6,835 nt of DNA from Victivallales bacterium (lineage in GTDB: Bacteria; Verrucomicrobiota; Lentisphaeria; Oligosphaerales; Lenti-02), in contig JABGQJ010000418.1 of NCBI GenBank assembly GCA_018648945.1, positions 1 to 6,835 of the forward strand, read 5' to 3'. Position numbers and translations under genes: made by a program. Numbering within the stretch: position 1 is the stretch's first letter; every line of letters starts with the position of its first letter. Shown piece by piece: positions 1 through 5,025 of the stretch. The notes beneath the pieces are model-generated. The model searched no databases and was not told the origin of the DNA. It worked only from the letters and a program-made list of their open reading frames with translations.

Positions 1-128
1 GCTGGCGCGCCGACCAACGGTCGGGAACAAGTGTGGAGGCCAGCGCCTAGCTCACCCGCCGAGAGAGACCTCCGCCCGTGACCGAGCCATTGCCCCAAAC
101 ACACCCGCCAGCAGCGTGGAAACCCGAC
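1..128. other. Left-edge intergenic or gene-end DNA, no gene supported
   Basis: No coding region can be supported here. Two rightward frames run in from the left edge and stop at 48-50 and 79-81. Either could be the tail of an upstream gene, but neither carries a recognisable motif. A small dyad is visible: CCGACC (10-15), loop AAC, GGTCGG (19-24), enclosed by GCTGGC (1-6) and GCCAGC (39-44). No T-run follows it on either strand, so it is not called a terminator. The pattern does not fit a tRNA cloverleaf or the SRP RNA loop consensus. Confidence 0.3.
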
Positions 129-162
129 AAAGAAAACGGCGACACTCGGGAGTGTCGCCGTT
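129..162 (-). terminator. Rho-independent terminator of secG
   Basis: A perfect 12-bp stem has arms at 135-146 (AACGGCGACACT) and 151-162 (AGTGTCGCCGTT) with a four-base loop. Read leftward, it is followed directly by TTTTCTTTGT. This is the classic GC-rich stem plus U-tract form for the leftward direction. It lies about 30 bases beyond the secG stop codon. Read rightward there is no T-run, so it should act in one direction only. Confidence 0.88.
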
Positions 163-191
163 GAGATCCATGCGTGGAGACGCTGGGAGGA

Positions 192-614
192 CTAGTCAGC
201 CGTCTTGGGGGCGGGCGCAGTCTTCTCGGCAGCAGCAGGCTTGGCATCGTCTGCCTTGTCAGCGTCGGCCTTGTCAGCGTCTGCCTTGGCGTCGGCGTCC
301 ACCTTGGCCTCATCGACCTTGGGGTCTTCCTTCGGATCCTCCGTGAAGCTCTCGGTGGCGCTCCGGTTCGGATTCGCCTTGGCGTCCAACACCTGGACAA
401 GCAGGGCCGCGCCGAGGAAAATGCTAGCCAGGATCACCGTGCCTTTGGTGAGCACGTTGCCGGCCGTGGCGCCAAACACCGTTTCCGTCGTACCACCACC
501 AACAGCACCGAGACCGCCGCCTGCCTTGCTCTGCTGAATCAGAATGATACCGATCAGCAGAAAGGCCGCCAACAGCTGGAAGACGGTCAGAAGAATGATC
601 AGAAAAGAAACCAT
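192..614 (-). CDS. secG: Preprotein translocase subunit SecG
   Basis: SecG is the small, non-essential membrane subunit of the SecYEG channel and stimulates SecA-driven protein export across the inner membrane. The 140-residue product has a first membrane helix at about 4-26, then the SecG hallmark QQSKAGGGLG (27-36) with more glycines and ETVFG (44-48). GNVLTKGT (52-59) leads into the second helix at about 57-76. This two-helix core matches the family. Residues 77-140 form a long hydrophilic tail of Asp, Ala, Lys, Glu and Pro, including KADADKADADK, which is longer than in enterobacterial SecG. The ATG start is supported by GGAGG at 626-630, 11 bases upstream on the coding strand. The gene has its own promoter-like sequence and a strong terminator, so it is probably monocistronic. 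No tpiA or other usual partner gene is visible in the window. Confidence 0.95.
   Translation of the reverse strand: MVSFLIILLTVFQLLAAFLLIGIILIQQSKAGGGLGAVGGGTTETVFGATAGNVLTKGTVILASIFLGAALLVQVLDAKANPNRSATESFTEDPKEDPKVDEAKVDADAKADADKADADKADDAKPAAAEKTAPAPKTAD
251..288 (-). repeat. 15-bp tandem repeat in the SecG tail
   Basis: Two near-identical 15-base units (251-265 and 266-280, one mismatch) are followed by a third partial copy (281-288). They encode the five-residue period K-A-D-A-D in the hydrophilic tail of SecG. The period is a multiple of three, so a change in copy number would lengthen or shorten the tail without breaking the frame. Confidence 0.75.
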
Positions 615-723
615 AAGAAGCCAAGCCTCCAGTCGCAGAAATTATCCTTCCGCTCCACGTAGGCAATGCCTTTCGATCCCCCTGGTGTCCTACGGGGAGA
701 GACATCGACGCGAGCGAACTCAA

Positions 724-751
724 AATATAGAGCGAAGCCACTTGAGCGCAA
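724..751 (-). promoter_or_regulatory. Putative sigma70-type promoter of secG
   Basis: Read leftward, TATATT (729-724) matches the -10 consensus at five of six positions. TTGCGC (751-746) is a weaker -35 match, with a 16-base spacer. Transcription would start near 717, giving secG a 5' leader of about 100 bases. The AT-rich -10 stands out in otherwise GC-rich DNA. This is pattern matching only. Confidence 0.45.
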
Positions 752-769
752 CCTGCATGGCGCGAAAGG

Positions 770-797
770 TTGAGACGAAGGCGAAATTGTCTACAGT
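770..797 (+). promoter_or_regulatory. Putative promoter of the Asp-box propeller gene
   Basis: TTGAGA (770-775, five of six to the -35 consensus) and TACAGT (792-797, four of six to the -10) are separated by 16 bases. Transcription would start near 804, about 40 bases before the ATG at 842. It lies close to the leftward secG promoter, so the two divergent units could influence each other. Confidence is modest because the -10 is imperfect. Confidence 0.35.
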
Positions 798-841
798 AGG
801 CGCGTCTCAATCCCAGCCCACGCCACCACAGGACAACTGCC

Positions 842-2146
842 ATGACCGACCCCGCCAACGCCCGGCCCTGGAGAGTCCAGCCCCTCGCGCAGGAACACTC
901 CGTGGTCTGCGAATCGCCCGATCCGGCCCGCATATTCTGCTATAGCCCTGGCCTCTGCCGCTTGTCTTCGGGTCGCCTGCTGGCCACGATGGATTTCGGC
1001 GGTCCCGGCGTGACGGGCCTGCCCGGGCCGACCGGGCAACGCTACGGTGGGCCCCACCAGGGACGGTTCTTCACCTCCGACAACGGCGGGGAGAACTGGC
1101 AGGAGCGAGCCACGCGGGCGATCATGCACCACCGCCCGTTCGTGGCGGGGAAGAGCGTGTATGTGATCGGCCACATGAATGATCTCTGCATCTGCCGCAG
1201 CGATGATGACGGCAGAACCTGGAGTGACCCGGTGCCATTGACCGACGGGGAGGACTGGCACCAGGCCCCCTGTAACGTGTGGTATGCCAACGGCTGCGTC
1301 TACCTGGTCATGGAGCGGCGGCCTCCCTTGGGCATCACGGCCTGGAACGTGGCGGGAATTGCGCCAGTGTTGATGCGCGGGCGGCTGGATGCAGACCTGA
1401 CCAAGAGAGAGAACTGGACCTTTGCCGACGAACTGACCTTCCTGGATGCGGTGGACCAGGAGCAGCTCGAGTGGTTCGGCACCCCCTTCTTCCCCTGCCC
1501 TCTCCCCGGCGGCGCCAATGCGGATGGTGTAAAGGGCCGCCATTGCGCGCCGGTGGGCTGGCTGGAAACGAACGTCGTGCAGTTCACCGATCCCACCCAG
1601 TACTGGTGCGATCCCTCGGGCAAGACGTTCCATCTCTGGATGCGGGCCAACACAGGCGGCACCGGCCTGGCCTGCGTGATGAAGGCAGTGGAGCAGGGGG
1701 ACGCGCCGGGCACCGGGCCAATCCGGACCATGCTCGAGACCGTGCCATCCGGGCGCCATGCCCTCTTCATGCCCTGCCCAGGCGGGCAGATGAAGTTCCA
1801 CATCGTCCACGATGAACAGGACAAGCTCTTCTGGTTGCTGAGCACCCAGGCAAGAGACAGCATGACCAAAGCTGCCTGCCTGCCCGACGATCGCTTCAAC
1901 CTACCCAACAACGAACGGCGCCGCCTGCAGCTACATGTCTCGCGCAACTGCATCGATTGGTGCTTCGCTGGACTGGTCGCGGTGGGGGAAGTGGAACGGG
2001 CCTCGCGCCACTACGCAAGCATGGTGATCGACGGTGACGATTTGGCGATTCTCAGCCGCTCCGGCGACGGACGGGCCTCGTGCCCCCACAACGGGAATCT
2101 CATCACCTTCCACCGGGTCCGGGATTTCCGTGGACTCGTGTATTGA
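842..2146 (+). CDS. Sialidase-like Asp-box (BNR) beta-propeller protein
   Basis: The 434-residue product resembles the sialidase/neuraminidase superfamily, a six-bladed beta-propeller fold. A clear Asp box, SDDDGRTW, lies at 120-127 and a variant, SDNGGENW, at 79-86. A degenerate third may lie near 367-373 (VSRNCIDW). The opening SPGLCRLSSGRLLAT (35-49) is typical of a first propeller strand, and YASMVIDGDDLAILSRSG (391-408) resembles the late strand of these proteins. True sialidases use an Arg triad, a Tyr/Glu pair and an Asp. I cannot place that set here, so substrate and activity are open; it may be a non-sialidase glycoside-acting or binding relative. There is no signal peptide or membrane helix, and 16 cysteines are scattered through the chain, which suits a cytosolic protein. 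AGGA (830-833) lies 8 bases before the ATG. The next gene has its own promoter, so this is probably a single-gene unit. Confidence 0.82.
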   Translation: MTDPANARPWRVQPLAQEHSVVCESPDPARIFCYSPGLCRLSSGRLLATMDFGGPGVTGLPGPTGQRYGGPHQGRFFTSDNGGENWQERATRAIMHHRPFVAGKSVYVIGHMNDLCICRSDDDGRTWSDPVPLTDGEDWHQAPCNVWYANGCVYLVMERRPPLGITAWNVAGIAPVLMRGRLDADLTKRENWTFADELTFLDAVDQEQLEWFGTPFFPCPLPGGANADGVKGRHCAPVGWLETNVVQFTDPTQYWCDPSGKTFHLWMRANTGGTGLACVMKAVEQGDAPGTGPIRTMLETVPSGRHALFMPCPGGQMKFHIVHDEQDKLFWLLSTQARDSMTKAACLPDDRFNLPNNERRRLQLHVSRNCIDWCFAGLVAVGEVERASRHYASMVIDGDDLAILSRSGDGRASCPHNGNLITFHRVRDFRGLVY

Positions 2147-2151
2147 ATTCG

Positions 2152-2180
2152 TTGCCAGAATCCCTTGCAGGAAGTATACT
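2152..2180 (+). promoter_or_regulatory. Near-consensus sigma70-type promoter of the CNNM operon
   Basis: TTGCCA (2152-2157, five of six) and TATACT (2175-2180, five of six) have the optimal 17-base spacer. This is the best promoter match in the window, and it begins six bases after the stop codon of the preceding gene. Transcription should start near 2187, giving a leader of about 200 bases before the first CNNM gene. Confidence 0.65.
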
Positions 2181-2214
2181 TGGACACTGACAACGACGTT
2201 GGTCCTCGGTATAC
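2174..2214. repeat. Interrupted inverted repeat over the CNNM promoter
   Basis: GTATAC (2174-2179) recurs at 2209-2214 and is self-complementary. Inside it GGAC (2182-2185) is matched by GTCC (2202-2205), and CAAC (2191-2194) by GTTG (2198-2201). The left arm overlaps the -10 box and the right arm lies about 20 bases into the transcript. That position suits an operator for a dimeric repressor. No regulator gene is visible nearby, and chance is not excluded. Confidence 0.35.
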
Positions 2215-2218
2215 CGGA

Positions 2219-2392
2219 ATGAATGACGAACTGACAGCCTCAGACGAACCTCCGCCTAGTCGCGGCCCAGAAGGGCCTGGCGACTCCGATTCTCCCTGCG
2301 CTGAAGACGACGACGGCGACTCTCGACGATCACGCTTAACCGCCTGGTCCATCCCCTGTTCCGGCCTGCTGCCGGGGGGGCGCACGGGATGA
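2219..2392 (+). CDS. Possible acidic, proline-rich leader peptide of the CNNM operon
   Basis: This 57-codon ATG frame lies wholly inside the expected transcript, starting about 30 bases after the predicted start site. Its TGA overlaps the ATG of the first CNNM gene as ATGA, the same arrangement that joins the two CNNM genes. The first 34 residues contain 12 Asp/Glu and 6 Pro, with DEPPP at 9-13 and EDDDGD at 29-34; a more basic stretch (RRSR, 36-39) and a neutral tail follow. No membrane helix or known domain is seen. Acidic and Pro-rich nascent chains can destabilise ribosomes at low Mg2+, as in the MgtL leader peptide, so a regulatory role is conceivable. Against it, there is no good Shine-Dalgarno (only CGGA directly before the ATG), codon usage is unremarkable, and frames this long occur by chance in GC-rich DNA. 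A TTG start at 2165 would lie upstream of the predicted transcript and is not favoured. Confidence 0.35.
   Translation: MNDELTASDEPPPSRGPEGPGDSDSPCAEDDDGDSRRSRLTAWSIPCSGLLPGGRTG
2258..2285 (+). promoter_or_regulatory. Leader hairpin 1 of the CNNM transcript
   Basis: AGTCGC-GGCCC (2258-2268) pairs with GGGCC (2273-2277) and GCGACT (2280-2285), with an AGAA loop and a two-base TG bulge. This gives 11 base pairs, mostly GC. It is followed by no U-tract, so it is not an intrinsic terminator. It sits inside codons 14-23 of the possible leader ORF, so translating ribosomes would unfold it. Confidence 0.55.
2353..2380 (+). promoter_or_regulatory. Leader hairpin 2, covering the G-rich ribosome binding region
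   Basis: CCGGC (2361-2365) pairs with GCCGG (2371-2375) across a CTGCT loop. Below it, CCCC (2353-2356) can pair with GGGG (2377-2380) across a small internal loop. The run of seven G at 2374-2380 lies 8 bases before the ATG at 2389 and is the only Shine-Dalgarno-like sequence for that gene. Folding would hide it, and a ribosome finishing the upstream ORF would expose it. This favours translational coupling, by inference. Confidence 0.5.
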
Positions 2393-3702
2393 AGTTGTTC
2401 CTTGAGATTCTCCCCAGCCTGATGGGGCTGGGCGTTCTGTTGCTGCTGTCCGGTTTCTTCTCCGGCTCGGAGACGGCACTCTTCTCGCTCAATCTGTCGC
2501 AGGCGCGTCGGCTGCGCGAAGGCAACCGGGCAGAACGGGCGGCCAGTTCGCTGCTGGGGGCCCCGCAGCGCCTCCTCAGCACCTTGCTAGTAGGCAACAT
2601 GGTGGTGAACATCATGCTGGCCAGCCTGGTAGCGAGCCTGACCACGCGACTCATGCCCGAAGCTGGGCCATGGGGTGCGGCAACAGCCATCGCGGTCAGC
2701 ACGCTGCTGCTCATGGTCTTCGGTGAACTGACCCCCAAGACCCTGGCCGTGCACCATTCGCTGCCCTTCGCGGTGGGTGTGTCCCGGCCCCTGCTGCTCT
2801 TCAGCCGGGTGATCGCGCCCGTGCGCTGGATTCTGCGGCTGGTGACTACGTTCCTGCTGCACCTCTGCGGCCAGGCCAATGTGCCGGGCTGGGGCACGCT
2901 TACCCACGCCGAACTCTCGGCCACCCTTGCCGCCGGCGAGGCGACGGGTGCCACGGACGCCCACGAACGCGAACTGGTCGAACACATCATGCAGCTCGGG
3001 GTCGTGCAAGCGCGCGAACTGATGGTCCACCGCATGGATGTGGTGGGCGTCGCTGACAGCCTCACCGTGCGGGAGGCGTTCGCAAAGGCCTGCTCGCTGC
3101 GGCGCTCCCGGCTGCCGGTCTACCACGACAACCTGGACGGTATCTGGGGAGTCATCTCCGCCGTGGACCAACCACGCTGGCGCGAGACCAAATGGATGGA
3201 CATGCCCCTGGCCAGTCTGCGGGAACAGGCTCTGGCCGCGCCGAACGAAGGCCCGGTCTACCAGGCCCATATGGCCCCGGAGACCGCATCCATCGAGAAG
3301 CTCCTGGCAAGCATGCGCGAACTGCGCACCCACTTCGTTGTCCTGGTCGGCGAGTACGGCGGCACCTCCGGCATCCTGACTCTCGACGATATCCTCGGCG
3401 AGTTGCTGGGGCACCTGCCGTCCGGTCTGGCTGACGTGACGACCACCGAGGAAGGGGGCGTCGTCCTCGCCGACGGTCGGATGCCCCTCCGCCAGATCAA
3501 CGAAGCCCATGACCTGGACCTGCAGGCCAATGGCACCGATACCCTCGGCGGCTATGTCCTGGAGCGTCTGCAGGCATTGGCCCGAGCAGGCGACGAGGTC
3601 AGCGACGGGCGCTACCTCTTCCGCGTCGTGCGCATGTCAGGACGCCGGATCGGCATGGTCCACATCGAGCCCCTCCCCCCGACCGAGGAGGAGGAAGAAT
3701 GA
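2389..3702 (+). CDS. CNNM/HlyC-family (DUF21-CBS-CorC) cation transporter, first of pair
   Basis: This 437-residue inner membrane protein belongs to the CNNM/CorB/CorC family (formerly UPF0053, 'hemolysin C'). Characterised members export Mg2+, coupled to Na+, or give Co2+/Mg2+ resistance. The DUF21 membrane domain spans about 1-160, with helices near 5-24, 62-85, 96-118 and 130-155. Its conserved motifs are GFFSGSETALFSL (22-34), GNMVVN (69-74) and FGELTPK (111-117). A CBS pair follows: the first at about 208-262 (RELMVHRMDVVGV), the second at about 288-341 ending in EYGGTSGILTLDDILGELLG, with the TLDD typical of nucleotide-binding CBS. The CorC/HlyC domain (about 355-430) ends in an acidic tail of five Glu. 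The ATG at 2389 is the first usable start after an in-frame stop at 2302-2304. It overlaps the possible leader ORF, and its own TGA overlaps the next gene, so the pair is translationally coupled. The exact ion is inferred from family. Confidence 0.92.
   Translation: MKLFLEILPSLMGLGVLLLLSGFFSGSETALFSLNLSQARRLREGNRAERAASSLLGAPQRLLSTLLVGNMVVNIMLASLVASLTTRLMPEAGPWGAATAIAVSTLLLMVFGELTPKTLAVHHSLPFAVGVSRPLLLFSRVIAPVRWILRLVTTFLLHLCGQANVPGWGTLTHAELSATLAAGEATGATDAHERELVEHIMQLGVVQARELMVHRMDVVGVADSLTVREAFAKACSLRRSRLPVYHDNLDGIWGVISAVDQPRWRETKWMDMPLASLREQALAAPNEGPVYQAHMAPETASIEKLLASMRELRTHFVVLVGEYGGTSGILTLDDILGELLGHLPSGLADVTTTEEGGVVLADGRMPLRQINEAHDLDLQANGTDTLGGYVLERLQALARAGDEVSDGRYLFRVVRMSGRRIGMVHIEPLPPTEEEEE
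3684..3697 (+). promoter_or_regulatory. Purine-rich ribosome binding site doubling as Glu codons
   Basis: The stretch CGAGGAGGAGGAAG contains several overlapping GGAGG/GAGGA matches just before the ATG at 3699. The same bases encode the run of five Glu that ends the first CNNM protein. Such a strong site inside the upstream reading frame means the second gene can be initiated independently as well as by coupled re-initiation. Confidence 0.75.
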
Positions 3703-5006
3703 TTGCTCTTCTCGCCATGGTGGTGGTGGTGCTCCTCCTGGTCCTGCTGGAGGGCTTTTTCAGCGGTTCCGAGACGGTGTTCACCTCCACCAGCAAGACC
3801 TTTGTCCACAGCTTGGCCGAAAAAGGCGACCCCAGAGCCAAGCTGATTCGGCGCATGCTGGCCAAGGCGGAGCGGTTCCTGGGCACCACCCTCCTGGGAA
3901 CGAACCTCGCAGTGGCGTCCTCGACCACCCTCTGCCAAATCCTCCTCGCGCGGCATGTCCTCGCCCGCCCGGCAGTGATGGACACGCTGAATCGCTTCCC
4001 CTGCAACTGGGAAGCAGTCCTCAACACGCTGGTGATGACGCCCGTGATCCTCCTCTTCGGCGAATTGCTTCCCAAATCACTGGGGCGCGCCCATGCCGAC
4101 GCCCTGGCCCCACGCCTGGCCCGGCCTCTCCAGCTGGCAGGATGGGTCTTGCGTCCGCTCGCCCTTTTCATCGGCTGGATCGCCAACGGATTGGCCCACC
4201 TGCTGGGCGGCAAACCGAGCGGGACGACAGCACCCCACGTCAGCCGTGACGACCTTCGGACCATCGCCGAGATTGCGGCCGAGCAGGGCTTGATCCCCGA
4301 GCATGCAGGAACCATGCTGCGCACCATCTTCCACTTGGACACCCGACCGGTGGCCGCCATGATGACCCCGCTGGTGAACGTGCGCTCCCTGCCCATCACA
4401 GCCACGGTGGACGAGGCCGAAGCCATGCTGATGGACTGTCGCCACGCCCGCTTCCCGGTCTTCAGCAAGCGGGTGGACGAAATCGTCGGCACGGTGGACC
4501 TGCGGAGCCTGCTCTACCAGCGAAGCCACGATCCGGAGACGACCGGGGAATCGCCGATCGCCCCCTTCGTGGACCGCGCCCCCGTGTTTGTCCCCGAATC
4601 CAAGTCGGTGGTCGATCTCCTGGCCGACCTGCGCTACCGCAAAACCCCGATGATCGTGGTGGTGGACGAACATGGCGGCGTAACCGGCATCGTCACCGTT
4701 CGCGATCTTCTGGAGGAAGTCGTCGGCGAACTGCAGGACGAACGAGACCATCCCAGCACCCCCTTCGAGAGGATCGGTGACCAAGTGCTGGAATGCGAAG
4801 GCAAGATGGATGTGCGCGAACTGGCGGACCATCTGGCCCTCGACCTCGACCCCGACGGCTACGAAACCGCCGCCGGGCTGGTCCTCAAGCTGGCCGGGCG
4901 CATCCCCGCCGAAGGCGACACCTTCGTGCTGGACGGCTACGACGTGGTCGTCGTGGGCATGGACCGGCGCCGCATCGAGCGCCTCCGCTTCACCCGCCGG
5001 ACCTAG
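3699..5006 (+). CDS. CNNM/HlyC-family (DUF21-CBS-CorC) cation transporter, second of pair
   Basis: This 435-residue paralogue has the same layout as its upstream partner. The DUF21 domain spans about 1-170 with GFFSGSETVFTS (19-30), GTNLAVASST (67-76) and LLFGELLPKSLGR (118-130). The CBS pair follows: the first at about 216-272 (VAAMMTPLVNVRSLP), the second at about 290-345 (VVDEHGGVTGIVTVRDLLEEVVGEL). The CorC/HlyC domain covers about 355-433. Its likely role is Mg2+/Co2+ efflux or cation homeostasis at the inner membrane, probably controlled by nucleotide binding to the CBS pair. The two proteins are clearly divergent: the GN-x3-N motif of the first reads TN-x3-A here, and the CBS1 entry motif differs. 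Family members act as dimers, so tight coupling in near-equal amounts makes a heterodimer possible. The ATG overlaps the upstream TGA (ATGA) and has a strong GAGGAGGAGG site. The stop lies in a palindrome that probably ends the operon. Confidence 0.92.
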   Translation: MIALLAMVVVVLLLVLLEGFFSGSETVFTSTSKTFVHSLAEKGDPRAKLIRRMLAKAERFLGTTLLGTNLAVASSTTLCQILLARHVLARPAVMDTLNRFPCNWEAVLNTLVMTPVILLFGELLPKSLGRAHADALAPRLARPLQLAGWVLRPLALFIGWIANGLAHLLGGKPSGTTAPHVSRDDLRTIAEIAAEQGLIPEHAGTMLRTIFHLDTRPVAAMMTPLVNVRSLPITATVDEAEAMLMDCRHARFPVFSKRVDEIVGTVDLRSLLYQRSHDPETTGESPIAPFVDRAPVFVPESKSVVDLLADLRYRKTPMIVVVDEHGGVTGIVTVRDLLEEVVGELQDERDHPSTPFERIGDQVLECEGKMDVRELADHLALDLDPDGYETAAGLVLKLAGRIPAEGDTFVLDGYDVVVVGMDRRRIERLRFTRRT

Positions 5007-5025
5007 CCTGGATAGTCCAGGCTAG
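5003..5025. terminator. Palindrome between convergent genes, likely bidirectional terminator
   Basis: CTAGCCTGGA (5003-5012) and TCCAGGCTAG (5016-5025) form a perfect 10-bp stem around a TAG loop. The left arm contains the TAG stop of the second CNNM gene (5004-5006). The right arm contains the stop of the convergent GHL10-like gene (CTA at 5022-5024). The two genes are only 15 bases apart, so the hairpin is the only room for ending both transcripts. Neither side has a U-tract, so it may protect 3' ends or act with Rho rather than as a strong intrinsic terminator. Confidence 0.6.

Noticed and set aside
42..80. TAGCTCA resembling the start of a tRNA D-arm
   Set aside because: The following bases do not form the D-arm, and no anticodon stem, GTTC loop or acceptor stem can be built around it.
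47..400. Leftward 117-codon frame overlapping the end of secG
   Set aside because: It overlaps secG out of frame, is extremely Arg/Pro/Ser-rich with no domain, and runs through the strong secG terminator. It is a GC-driven shadow.
661..707. Small dyads in the secG leader (AGGCA/TGCCT and CGAT-CCCC/GGGG-ATCG)
   Set aside because: The stems are short or interrupted and match no riboswitch I recognise; they are within what chance gives in GC-rich DNA.
791..1810. Leftward 339-codon frame opposite the Asp-box gene
   Set aside because: It is antisense to a gene with clear family motifs, is rich in His/Gly/Arg as expected of a complementary frame, and has no recognisable domain.
2165..2218. TTG-initiated N-terminal extension of the leader ORF
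   Set aside because: The TTG lies within the promoter spacer, upstream of the predicted transcript start, so it would not be transcribed from that promoter.
2587..3510. Leftward 307-codon frame opposite the first CNNM gene
   Set aside because: It lies entirely antisense to a well-supported DUF21-CBS gene; its composition mirrors that gene and no motif is visible.
4077..4832. Leftward 251-codon frame opposite the second CNNM gene
   Set aside because: It is a shadow of the CNNM reading frame, with His/Gly runs and no domain.
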